Below are positions 46,703 through 54,135 of a stretch of 64,000 bases of DNA, one piece after another; the first letter of the stretch is position 1, and each line of letters begins with the position of its first letter. The DNA is from Sinomonas atrocyanea. GTDB taxonomy: Bacteria > Actinomycetota > Actinomycetes > Actinomycetales > Micrococcaceae. Both the position numbers and the translations under genes were made by a program. Under the pieces are notes generated by a model. The model was not told where the DNA came from and searched no databases. It saw nothing but the letters and a program-made list of their open reading frames with translations. Location of the stretch: NCBI RefSeq assembly GCF_030812675.1, contig NZ_JAUSTE010000010.1:1-64000 (forward strand). Direction: 5' to 3'.

Positions 46703-47299
46703 CTACGCCCACACGCCCGAGCTGCCGCGGCGATGGCTGCCCACGAGGTGGGTGTCGATGATGCCGATGGCCTCCATGAGCGCGAACATCGTGGTCGGGC
46801 CCACGAACGCGAAGCCCTTCTTGCGCAGCGCCTTCGAGAGCGCGATGGATTCCGGCGACGTGGACGGGATCTCGGCGAAGGAGGCGGGCGCTGGAGTCTC
46901 GGCGGGCTGGAACGACCACACGAACTCCGCCAGGCCGCCCTCCTCGCGCAGCGCGAGCGTGGCCGCGGCGTTGGTGACGGCGGCCTTGATCTTGGCCCGG
47001 TTGCGGACGATTCCCCCGTCGAGCATGAGCCGCTCGACGTCCTCCGGCGTGAACCGCGCGACCGCCTCGGGGTCGAAGCCGGCAAAGGCCGCGCGGAACG
47101 CGGGCCGCTTACGCAGGATCGTGGCCCACGAGAGGCCCGCCTGGAAGCCCTCGAGGCAGATCCGCTCGTGGACGCCCTGCTCGTCGCGGACGGGCATGCC
47201 CCACTCGGTGTCGTAGTACTCGCGCATGAGCGCATCCGCGCTGGCCCATACAGGCCGGGACAGGCCGTCCTCGCCGGTGATCAGTGCTGCCTCGGCCAC
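46703..47299 (-). CDS. tag: DNA-3-methyladenine glycosylase I, zinc ligands replaced
   Basis: A 198-residue Tag-type enzyme with YYDTEWGMPVRDEQGVHERICLEGFQAGLSW, ILRKRPAFRAAFAGFD, GIVRNRAKI and GFAFVGPTTMFALMEAIGIIDTHL. The E. coli zinc-snap residues are mostly lost: the N-terminal Cys is missing (SRPVWAS), the YHDTEWG His is Tyr, and the C-terminal Cys is absent (HLVGSHRR). Catalytic Glu and aromatic pocket residues remain. It removes 3-methyladenine. GTG start, with AAGGAG upstream. It is 12 bases after alkB. Confidence 0.92.
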   Translation of the reverse strand: MAEAALITGEDGLSRPVWASADALMREYYDTEWGMPVRDEQGVHERICLEGFQAGLSWATILRKRPAFRAAFAGFDPEAVARFTPEDVERLMLDGGIVRNRAKIKAAVTNAAATLALREEGGLAEFVWSFQPAETPAPASFAEIPSTSPESIALSKALRKKGFAFVGPTTMFALMEAIGIIDTHLVGSHRRGSSGVWA

Positions 47300-47311
47300 G
47301 GGGGTGCTCCT

Positions 47312-47983
47312 TCAGTCCAGTCCGGTCACGCGGAGGGTGATGTTGATGCGCCCGGCCTCGAGGCCGCACCCGGAGGGCGCGGTGCCCGGGTAGGTCTTCA
47401 TGACGCCGTGGAAGGCGAGCCGCGCCGGACCGCCGAACACGAAGAGGTCGCCGGAGGCCAGCACGAGGTCCTCGTACGGCCGGCCCCGCGACTCGGAGTT
47501 GCCGAAGCGGAAGAGGCAGCTGTCGCCGACGGACAAGGACACGACCGGCTCGCGGGAGACCTCATCCTTGTCCTGGTGCATGCCCATCCGGGCGGCGTCG
47601 TCGTAGTAGTTCACCAGGGCCGTGTCGGGGGCGTACTGGCGGGCCGCCTCGCCGGGGCCATAGGCCTCGGCGACGGCGAGCCGGCCCACGCGCGCGAGCC
47701 AGTCGGGCAGCGGCAGCACGCGGGCCCCGTTGACGTCGGTGGCCTCGCGGGAATAACGGTAGGGCTGCCAGTGCCAGCCCAGGCACACGGTCTTCACGGA
47801 CATCTCGTGTCCCCGCACGGCCGCGGCCCGAGGTGGTACCGGTCCCGCGGACCACTGGCGGAACTGCCCGGTGATCCATGCCTGCTGCTCGAGGGTGAGC
47901 CACCCGGGCACATGCACGGCGCCCGGTGCGAGCTCGTGGCGGGGCCGCTCGAGCAGGTCGTCGCCGAAGAGCGTGCCGCTCAC
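47312..47983 (-). CDS. alkB: AlkB-type Fe(II)/2-oxoglutarate DNA dioxygenase
   Basis: A 223-residue enzyme. The Fe ligands are His136 and Asp138 (MGMHQDKDE) and His192 (AFHGVMK). The 2-oxoglutarate-binding Arg is Arg212 (RINITLRVTG, with Arg218 following). It oxidatively demethylates 1-methyladenine and 3-methylcytosine. GTG start 47983 overlaps the ogt TGA (GTGA), so translation is coupled. Without an Ada protein in the window, this is an ogt-alkB pairing under an ECF sigma factor. Confidence 0.94.
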   Translation of the reverse strand: MSGTLFGDDLLERPRHELAPGAVHVPGWLTLEQQAWITGQFRQWSAGPVPPRAAAVRGHEMSVKTVCLGWHWQPYRYSREATDVNGARVLPLPDWLARVGRLAVAEAYGPGEAARQYAPDTALVNYYDDAARMGMHQDKDEVSREPVVSLSVGDSCLFRFGNSESRGRPYEDLVLASGDLFVFGGPARLAFHGVMKTYPGTAPSGCGLEAGRINITLRVTGLD

Positions 47984-48648
47984 GCGGCCGCCTCCAGGGA
48001 GAGCAGTGCCGTCTTCGCCTCCAGGCCGCCGATGTAGCCGCCGAGGCTCCCGTCGGAGCGCAGCACCCGGTGGCACGGGATCACGAGCGGTAGGGGATTG
48101 GTCGCGCACGCAGTGCCGACGGCGCGGACGGCCTTCGGGTTCCCCACGGCCCGGGCGACCTCGGTGTAGCTCTCAGTGGCGCCGAAGGGGATCTCGCCGA
48201 GGTGGGCGAGGACGGTGCGGCGGAACCCGGCGGAGAGGCTCAGGTCCAGGGGCAGGTCGAAGCGCGTGCGCCGTCCGGCGAAGTACTCCTCGATCTCCCG
48301 GGCGGCGGAGCCCAGGCGGCCGGGGGCCTCGAGGATGCGCGGGCTGAGCCGGTCGGCGAGTGTCTGCAGGACGGCGTCGAGGCCCTCGCGTTCGAAGGCC
48401 ACCCGGACCAGACCGCGTTCGGTCGCGGCGACGAGGAGCTGGCCCAGCGGCGAGTCGACCACCCGGTAGGCAACGTCGAGCAGTCCCTCCCGGCCGGCCT
48501 CGGCCGCCAGTGTTCCGCGCAGCCGCTCGAGGGTGCCGGGCTCGATGGCCGTCAGGTGGGGTGCGACGGCAAGGTCCACGGTGCCGAGGGCGGCCAGTTC
48601 GGCAGGATCTGCGCCTGTCGAGGTCGGGTCGGTGTGGGGGCGGTTCAT
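47980..48648 (-). CDS. ogt: Methylated-DNA-protein cysteine methyltransferase with N-terminal extension
   Basis: A 222-residue protein. Residues 58-222 are the Ogt/MGMT domain, with the acceptor Cys192 in PCHRVLRSDGSLGGYIGG and the helix GFRRTVLAHLGEIPFGATESYTEVARAVGNP. Residues 1-57 (TGADPAELAALGTVDLAVAPHLTAIEPGTLERLRG) are extra and lack zinc-binding Cys, so this is not an Ada N-domain. ATG 48648 overlaps the sigma-factor stop (ATGA); AAGGAGA lies upstream. It transfers methyl from O6-methylguanine to itself, irreversibly. The extension is a candidate contact for the co-encoded sigma factor. Confidence 0.93.
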   Translation of the reverse strand: MNRPHTDPTSTGADPAELAALGTVDLAVAPHLTAIEPGTLERLRGTLAAEAGREGLLDVAYRVVDSPLGQLLVAATERGLVRVAFEREGLDAVLQTLADRLSPRILEAPGRLGSAAREIEEYFAGRRTRFDLPLDLSLSAGFRRTVLAHLGEIPFGATESYTEVARAVGNPKAVRAVGTACATNPLPLVIPCHRVLRSDGSLGGYIGGLEAKTALLSLEAAA

Positions 48649-49151
48649 GAGGGGTCTCCTTCCGGCAGCAGGTCTGCCGAGACGAGGGCGCGCAGCTTCC
48701 TGAGCCCGTCCGCGGCGGAGCGGCGGGCAGCGGCGGGAGTGCCGCCGACGATCGCGGCGATCTCCCCGAAGGGCAGGTCGCCGAGGTAACGGTAGGCGAT
48801 GACGCGCCGCTGCTTGTCGGGCAGGCGTGCAACCTGGCCCCACACGCCGCTGTCCGGCGGGGCGGGGTTCCCGAGGGGCGAGCGTCCCTCCGGCACCGAC
48901 TCGATCGGGACGGCGCGGCGCCCCGCTGCCCGGACGGCGTCGAGGGAGCGGCGGTGGGCGATGGTCACGAGCCAGGCCTCGACGTTGGCATCGGGCGGGA
49001 GGTCGGTGTAGGCGCGGAGGGCCGACAGGAAGGTCTCCTGCCAGACGTCCTCGGCATCCAGCGGGCCGACGACCGCGCGGCACACCCGCAGCACCGAGGC
49101 TCCGTGGAGCTCGACGAGCTTTTCGAAGGGCTGTTTCGTGTCCATCACCAT
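48645..49151 (-). CDS. ECF-type sigma factor heading the DNA alkylation operon
   Basis: A 168-residue sigma factor. Region 2 (residues about 8-72): FEKLVELHGASVLRVCRAVVGPLDAEDVWQETFLSALRAY and WLVTIAHRRSLDAVRA. Region 4 (about 105-160): LPDKQRRVIAYRYLGDLPFGEIAAIVGGTPAAARRSAADGLRKLRAL. The start is ATG 49151 or 49145 (MDTKQ). Its stop overlaps the ogt start. No separate anti-sigma gene is adjacent; the ogt extension or another protein could play that role. It probably directs transcription of its own operon under alkylation stress. Confidence 0.9.
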   Translation of the reverse strand: MVMDTKQPFEKLVELHGASVLRVCRAVVGPLDAEDVWQETFLSALRAYTDLPPDANVEAWLVTIAHRRSLDAVRAAGRRAVPIESVPEGRSPLGNPAPPDSGVWGQVARLPDKQRRVIAYRYLGDLPFGEIAAIVGGTPAAARRSAADGLRKLRALVSADLLPEGDPS

Positions 49152-49220
49152 GAAGACGCCGGGGAGGCCGGAAATGTGAGGTCGCCGGCCGAGGTCATGG
49201 CCATCATTCCACCCATGGCC

Positions 49221-49760
<540 letters not shown>

Positions 49761-49816
49761 TCAGCCGGCCGCACCCCGTCGCACCCGGCCGGAACGCCGG
49801 GGGAGAGGAGGCGCGC

Positions 49817-50599
49817 GTGGACGAGGGAGGCACGCTGGGCCGCTGGGCTGCCGAGATCGGCCGCCGGCTCGGCCCCAACGCCACGATGTGGATGGTGCTC
49901 GCCGTGGGGGCTGCACTGACCCTCGGGTTCTCCTGGGCCGGCGGCGAGGTGTACGAGTCGGTGGTGAAGCGGGACGAGCTCGCGGCGCTGGACCAGCCGG
50001 TGCTCGATTGGGCGGTCTCCGCCCGGACCCCGACCCTCGACGCGGCGGTCACCGTCGTCACCGACATCGGGGGCGGGGTGATCGCGCCGATCGTGGCGGC
50101 CGTGGCGATGGTGCTCCTGGCCGTGTGGATGCGCCACTGGCGGCCCCTCGTCCTCGTGCCGGCGGCGGCCCTCGGCTCGCTGTCCGCGACCGTCTTCGGC
50201 AAGCAGCTCACCGGACGGGCCCGGCCGCCGCACGAGCTCGCGGTCCCCCCGTACGAGTACTCCGCGTCCTTCCCGAGCGGGCACACCCTCAACGCGACGG
50301 TCATCGCCGGGATCGTGGTCTACCTCGTCTGCCTCCGGGTCCGCAGCGCGTGGACCCGGACCGCGGTGATCTGCCTCGGCGCGGTCTACGCCCTCGGGAT
50401 CGGCCTCTCCCGGGTCTTCCTCGGCCACCACTGGCTCACCGACGTCGTGGCCGCCTGGTTCCTGGGATGCGCGTGGCTGACGGTGGTGATCATCGCCCAC
50501 CAGGTCTTCCACCTCGTGCGCCGCTCACGGGCGGAGCACGCCACCGGCGAGGCCGCGCCCGACGGCGGCGGGCGGGTGCCGCCGTCGTCCTCGCTCTGA
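49817..50599 (+). CDS. PAP2-family phosphatase (lipid phosphate phosphatase)
   Basis: A 260-residue membrane protein with about six segments. All three motifs are canonical: Lys129-x6-Arg136-Pro137 (KQLTGRARP), PSGH at 153-156, and Ser198-Arg199-x5-His205-x3-Asp209. Known relatives dephosphorylate undecaprenyl pyrophosphate or phosphatidate. GTG start 49817 is preceded by GAGAGGAGG. In contrast to the PAP2 protein at 7829-8530, no key residue is missing. Confidence 0.92.
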   Translation: MDEGGTLGRWAAEIGRRLGPNATMWMVLAVGAALTLGFSWAGGEVYESVVKRDELAALDQPVLDWAVSARTPTLDAAVTVVTDIGGGVIAPIVAAVAMVLLAVWMRHWRPLVLVPAAALGSLSATVFGKQLTGRARPPHELAVPPYEYSASFPSGHTLNATVIAGIVVYLVCLRVRSAWTRTAVICLGAVYALGIGLSRVFLGHHWLTDVVAAWFLGCAWLTVVIIAHQVFHLVRRSRAEHATGEAAPDGGGRVPPSSSL

Positions 50600-50645
50600 C
50601 GAGAAGGCGAGGGCAGGACGGGGTGAGCCCGGCAGGCGGGGCTGG

Positions 50646-50651
50646 TAGGTT
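50646..50651 (+). promoter_or_regulatory. -10 element, leaderless upp
   Basis: TAGGTT is seven bases (CTCTGCC) before ATG 50659. No ribosome binding site is present. Confidence 0.55.
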
Positions 50652-50658
50652 CTCTGCC

Positions 50659-51294
50659 ATGCGAACTCTCGTCGTCGACCACCCCCTCGTCGCGCACAAG
50701 CTGACCGTGCTGCGGGACAAGAACACCTCCAGCCCGGTGTTCCGGCAGCTGGCTGAGGAGCTCGTGACCCTCCTGGCCTACGAAGCCACCCGTGAGGTGC
50801 GCACCGAGCCCGTGACGATCGAGACCCCAGTCACCACCACCGTGGGGACGGCCTTCACCAAGCCCACCCCGCTGGTCGTGCCGATCCTGCGGGCAGGCCT
50901 GGGCATGCTCGAGGGCATGGTCAAGCTCGTGCCGACGGCGGAGGTCGGCTTCCTCGGGATGGCCCGGGACGAGGAGACGCTCGACATCGTCACCTACGCG
51001 GAGCGGCTGCCGGAGGACCTCACGGGCCGCCAGGTCTTCGTGCTCGATCCCATGCTCGCCACCGGGGGGACCCTGAGCGAGGCCGTGAAGTTCCTCTTCC
51101 GCCGCGGGGCCAGCGATGTCACCTGCATCTGCCTGCTGGCCGCGCCCGAGGGGCTCGAGCGCCTCGAGAAGGGCCTAGGGGATGCGAACGTGAAGATCGT
51201 CCTCGCCTCGATCGACGAGCGGCTCAACGAGAAGGCCTACATCGTTCCCGGGCTCGGGGACGCGGGCGACCGCCTCTACGGCCTGGCCAAGTAG
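50659..51294 (+). CDS. upp: Uracil phosphoribosyltransferase
   Basis: A 211-residue enzyme of normal length that makes UMP from uracil and PRPP. Diagnostic stretches are [22 protein letters not shown] near 14-35, the PRPP loop [12 protein letters not shown] near 128-139, and [24 protein letters not shown] at the C-terminus. Active-site residues appear intact. It starts at the ATG 7 bases after the -10, so no leader sequence exists for a PyrR-type attenuator. Confidence 0.97.
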   Translation: MRTLVVDHPLVAHKLTVLRDKNTSSPVFRQLAEELVTLLAYEATREVRTEPVTIETPVTTTVGTAFTKPTPLVVPILRAGLGMLEGMVKLVPTAEVGFLGMARDEETLDIVTYAERLPEDLTGRQVFVLDPMLATGGTLSEAVKFLFRRGASDVTCICLLAAPEGLERLEKGLGDANVKIVLASIDERLNEKAYIVPGLGDAGDRLYGLAK

Positions 51295-51306
51295 CGGGCC
51301 CCCGCG

Positions 51307-51338
51307 CCGAAGGGCCTGCCGTCCTACGGCAGCTTCGG
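51307..51338. terminator. Bidirectional hairpin at the upp/anti-sigma junction
   Basis: CCGAAG (51307-51312) pairs with CTTCGG (51333-51338), and CTGCCG (51316-51321) with CGGCAG (51327-51332), separated by a GGC bulge; loop TCCTA. The hairpin spans the stop codon of the minus-strand gene and lies just past the upp stop. There is no T-run. Confidence 0.5.
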
Positions 51339-52139
51339 CAGCAGGCCGGAGAGCAGCGACGGCGACGTGGGCGCAGGCGGCAGGTGCGGCATGGTGGGCA
51401 CCGCGCTGGGAGCCAGCGAGGGCGGGCTGAGCGGCAGCTGCGGGAGCGGCACCCCGGGGACGCTCGCCGCCGGAGCGGGAACGGACGGTGTGACGGGCGA
51501 CGCCGGCCGGGTCGACTTGGGGGAGACGCCTGCCGGGCCCTGGGTGCCCTCGGGCGCCGACGTGCTCGTCGGTCCCGGTACGGCGGGCGCCACCCGGGCC
51601 GGCAGCGGCGCCTGGCCGGTCCCATCCGGGGACGGTGCCTGGCTGGGCGCGGTGTCCACAGCACTGGTGCCGCTGCCCGGCCAGAGGTGGAAGCCGTCCT
51701 GGGCCACGGCGGCCGCGCCGGCGGAGGCCGCACCGGCGGTGATCGCGATGATGAGCGCTGTCGTGGCCGGGCGGCCGCGCCGCCGGCGGGACCGCGAGCG
51801 GGTGCTGCGGGCCGCCTCGAGGTCCACCACCGTGGCCGGCGCGGGCTCGTGCTCGGTCTCCGGGAGCTGCTCGGGGGCGGCAGGCTGGAGGGCGGTGACG
51901 GCGGCCGGGAGCTGTTCGGGGGCGGCGGGCTGGAGGGCGGTGACGGCGGCCGGGGCGGCCGCGGCGGCGCCGGCGGCGAGGAGGCTGCTGAGCCGGCGGT
52001 TGGGGAGCACAGGTTCGGACTCTGCGAGCCCGCGGAGCTCGGCGAGGACCGGACGGAGGGACTCGGCGTCCTCGGAGTCCAGTCCCTCGAGGAGCTCGTC
52101 GACGACGTCGAGGTCGTCCGGGTCAAAGGCGGAAGTCAT
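51324..52139 (-). CDS. Single-pass membrane protein, probable anti-sigma partner
   Basis: A 271-residue protein. Residues 1-60 are an acidic helical segment (DPDDLDVVDELLEGLDSEDAESLRPVLAELRGLAESEP, then LPNRRLSSLLAAG). A 15-residue unit (PAAVTALQPAAPEQL) is duplicated near 63-92. After an Arg-rich stretch (RSRSRRRRGRP) a single membrane helix follows at about 124-147. The outer part is a long Pro/Ser/Ala-rich region. Its ATG overlaps the sigma stop, so the two are coupled. N-terminal cytosolic part plus one membrane helix fits an anti-sigma factor, but no zinc HxxxCxxC motif is seen. Confidence 0.65.
   Translation of the reverse strand: MTSAFDPDDLDVVDELLEGLDSEDAESLRPVLAELRGLAESEPVLPNRRLSSLLAAGAAAAAPAAVTALQPAAPEQLPAAVTALQPAAPEQLPETEHEPAPATVVDLEAARSTRSRSRRRRGRPATTALIIAITAGAASAGAAAVAQDGFHLWPGSGTSAVDTAPSQAPSPDGTGQAPLPARVAPAVPGPTSTSAPEGTQGPAGVSPKSTRPASPVTPSVPAPAASVPGVPLPQLPLSPPSLAPSAVPTMPHLPPAPTSPSLLSGLLPKLP
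51862..51951. repeat. 45-bp tandem duplication inside the anti-sigma-like gene
   Basis: The 45-base unit occurs at 51862-51906 and 51907-51951 with a few substitutions. It encodes the PAAVTALQPAAPEQL repeat, so the reading frame is kept. It looks like a recent in-frame expansion in a disordered linker. Confidence 0.8.
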
Positions 52140-52732
52140 GGCCTGCTCAGTTCTGTGGTCGGCACGTGCGTGCGGAGTTCGTTCAGGGCCCGGCGCTGGA
52201 GCTGCTTGACGGCGCCCGTGGTCCGGCCCATGACCGCGGCGGTCTCCTCGATCGAGAGGTCGGCGACGATGCGCAGGAGGAGGACTTCGCGGTAGTCCTC
52301 GGAGAGCCTGCTGAGGAGGGCGAGCGCGCCGCTGTCGGCGACGACGGCATCCTCGGGGGTGGTGGCCGCGCGGCGGGGATCTGTCTCTGCCTCGTGGGGC
52401 ACCAGGTAGGGGGTCCTCGCCCTGCGCCGGTGATGGTCGACGGCGCGCCCGTGGGCGATGGTGAAGGCCAGGGCCTTCGTTCCCGCGAGGCCGCCGATGA
52501 AGCCGGGCCCCTCATCGGTGCCGCCCTGGGTCAGCCGTGTGTAGAGGGCCAGGAAGACGTCGTGCGTCACGGCGTCGGGGTCGTCAATGCCCCGCGCGCG
52601 CAGGTAGCCCCTGACGGGGCCGGAGTACTCGCGGTAGGCGGCGGTGAAGAGTGCTTCCGGGCTGTCCTGATCGTCCGCGGCGATCACGACTCCGGGGTCC
52701 TCGCTCGTGTGCAACCACTCCATCCTGTCCAT
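52136..52732 (-). CDS. ECF-type sigma factor
   Basis: A 198-residue sigma factor. Region 2 spans about 25-105 (ALFTAAYREYSGPVRGYLRARGIDDPDAVTHDVFLALYTRL, KALAFTIAHGRAVDHHRRRA) and region 4 about 130-185 (LSEDYREVLLLRIVADLSIEETAAVMGRTTGAVKQLQRRALNEL). ATG 52732 (MDRM) is chosen; ATG 52723 (MEWLH) is an alternative, and neither has a clear ribosome binding site. It overlaps the anti-sigma-like gene downstream. It likely responds to envelope stress, and the secreted protein gene upstream may be a target. Confidence 0.85.
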   Translation of the reverse strand: MDRMEWLHTSEDPGVVIAADDQDSPEALFTAAYREYSGPVRGYLRARGIDDPDAVTHDVFLALYTRLTQGGTDEGPGFIGGLAGTKALAFTIAHGRAVDHHRRRARTPYLVPHEAETDPRRAATTPEDAVVADSGALALLSRLSEDYREVLLLRIVADLSIEETAAVMGRTTGAVKQLQRRALNELRTHVPTTELSRP

Positions 52733-52778
52733 CGGCCACGGCGCATGGCGCCCGTGGGGGACGGGCACTGTGCCGGTT

Positions 52779-52813
52779 CGTGCCGGAGCCGCCGCAGGGG
52801 CGGCTCCGGCACG
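52779..52813 (-). terminator. Strong hairpin after the secreted-protein gene
   Basis: CGTGCCGGAGCCGCC (52779-52793) pairs perfectly with GGCGGCTCCGGCACG (52799-52813), loop GCAGG. It lies 21 bases after the stop of the secreted-protein gene and separates it from the sigma gene. No T-run follows. Confidence 0.7.
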
Positions 52814-52833
52814 GTCAAACACCCTACCGCAGG

Positions 52834-53526
52834 TTACTGGTGGAGGGTGCTGCCGAGGTCGGAGGGCACGGCAGGGACGCTCGGGGCGGCCGGGACGCTG
52901 GGCAGCGAGCCCTGGGCCGGGACAGCGGGGACGCTCGGGAGGGCGGGCGTGCCGGGGACCGCACCCTTGGCGGCGGATGCGGCGCTGCCGACGGCCTGCT
53001 TCACGGAGCCGGCGGCGGCCTGGGCGTCGAGGCCCTGGCAGTAGGCGGCGATGTTGGCCTGGCCCTTGGCCGCGACCTCGAGGCTCTTGAAGCCGGCCGA
53101 GGAGGCGTTGAGCGAGCCGTTGGCGTCCGCGTGGCACAGGCCGACGAGGTCGAGGTCCGCGGCACCGGTGGAGCTGCCCTCGGCGGAGGAGCCGGCGCTG
53201 CCGGCAGTCTTCTGGGCGTCGGCGGCCGCGCCCTGGGCCTGGGAAGCCGCCTTAGTGGCGGCGTCCTTGGCCTGGGCGGCACCCTTGGCCGCGACGTCCT
53301 GGACCTTCTGGCCCGCGGCGGTGGCATCGCCCTTCGCCGCGTCCACGGCGGTCTGGGGCGCCGGGGCGCCGAGGATCTGGTGGGCCACGCCCTGGGCCTC
53401 GGCCGGAAGGGCGCCGGTGTACGCGGCGGTTCCCACGCCGCCGACCGTGAGGACACCGAGCGCGGCGGCGCTGGCGGCGATCTTGCCCGACGTGAGGCCA
53501 GAGGTGATGACGGTGAGGATCGACAT
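52834..53526 (-). CDS. Secreted Ala/Lys-rich protein of unknown function
   Basis: A 230-residue protein. I start at ATG 53524-53526 (MSILTVITSGLTSGKIAASAAALGVLTVGGVG), supported by TTAGGAG at nine bases. Residues 5-32 form a hydrophobic signal or anchor ending near AYTGALPAEA. Residues 70-110 are LEA-like, rich in Ala, Lys, Gln and Asp (KGAAQAKDAATKAASQAQ). Two Cys (in VGLCHADANG and AAYCQGL) bracket a small helical part that may form a disulfide. The C-terminus has Pro-Ser-Val-Pro-Ala repeats. Together with the downstream sigma gene it looks like an envelope-stress module. Confidence 0.7.
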   Translation of the reverse strand: MSILTVITSGLTSGKIAASAAALGVLTVGGVGTAAYTGALPAEAQGVAHQILGAPAPQTAVDAAKGDATAAGQKVQDVAAKGAAQAKDAATKAASQAQGAAADAQKTAGSAGSSAEGSSTGAADLDLVGLCHADANGSLNASSAGFKSLEVAAKGQANIAAYCQGLDAQAAAGSVKQAVGSAASAAKGAVPGTPALPSVPAVPAQGSLPSVPAAPSVPAVPSDLGSTLHQ

Positions 53527-53588
53527 GGATCGGCTCCTAAGGATCGAAGTCAGTGGACAGGACGCCAAGCACGCGCCCTACACCCCTT

Positions 53589-53616
53589 GAACCGACCGGT
53601 GCCGTGGAAAGGTCAC
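53589..53616 (-). promoter_or_regulatory. Candidate ECF-type promoter of the secreted-protein gene
   Basis: On the coding strand GTGACC (53616 to 53611) and CGGTTC (53594 to 53589) are separated by 16 bases, as in ECF-dependent promoters. A perfect ECF motif (GGAAC/CGTC) is not present. The rest of this 201-base gap to the VOC gene has no recognisable element. Confidence 0.35.
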
Positions 53617-53715
53617 TCGCTCCCGAGAATTTTTTCTGAGATGTTTCCAGATCGCTGCGGACCGTCCCCGTCCGCAGCCGTCCGCCGGTCCCTTCCGAGG
53701 CCGTCCGCCCGCGTC

Positions 53716-53721
53716 TAGCGT
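53716..53721 (+). promoter_or_regulatory. -10 element, leaderless VOC gene
   Basis: TAGCGT is six bases (GGGCGC) before ATG 53728, with no ribosome binding site. Confidence 0.55.
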
Positions 53722-53727
53722 GGGCGC

Positions 53728-54102
53728 ATGGACTGGAAAATCGAACTGGCCTTCATCCCCGTGAGCGACGTCGACCGATCCATCGACTTCTACGTCAACA
53801 AGGTCGGCTTCCACCTCGACTACGACCAGCGGGTCAGCGAGGACCTGCGCTTCGTGCAGATCACCCCGCCGGGGTCCGCGTGCTCGATCGCGTTCGGCGA
53901 GGGCCTGTCCGAGAAGCCGCCCGGCACCGCGGCCCTGCAGATCGTGGTCGCGGACATCACCGCGGCGCACGACGAGCTGGCCGCCCGCGGGGTCGAGGTC
54001 AGCGACGTCCAGGTCCTCGACTGGGGCCACTTCGTGAACTTCGAGGACCCGGACGGCAACCGCTGGGCGATCCAGTACCTCCCGAACCGGCCCAACGGCT
54101 GA
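53728..54102 (+). CDS. VOC (glyoxalase-like) superfamily protein
   Basis: A 124-residue single-module VOC protein. It begins MDWKIELAFIPVSDVDRSIDFYVNKVGFHLDYDQ, with GTAALQIVVADITAAHDELAARGVEV in the second half and the terminal WGHFVNFEDPDGNRWAIQYL. The fold binds a metal in dimeric enzymes; likely roles include dioxygenase, glyoxalase or resistance functions, not resolved here. It converges on LigD. Confidence 0.88.
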   Translation: MDWKIELAFIPVSDVDRSIDFYVNKVGFHLDYDQRVSEDLRFVQITPPGSACSIAFGEGLSEKPPGTAALQIVVADITAAHDELAARGVEVSDVQVLDWGHFVNFEDPDGNRWAIQYLPNRPNG

Positions 54103-54135
54103 CTCGCCTGCGCGCCGGCTGCCGCCGCGGCAGGC

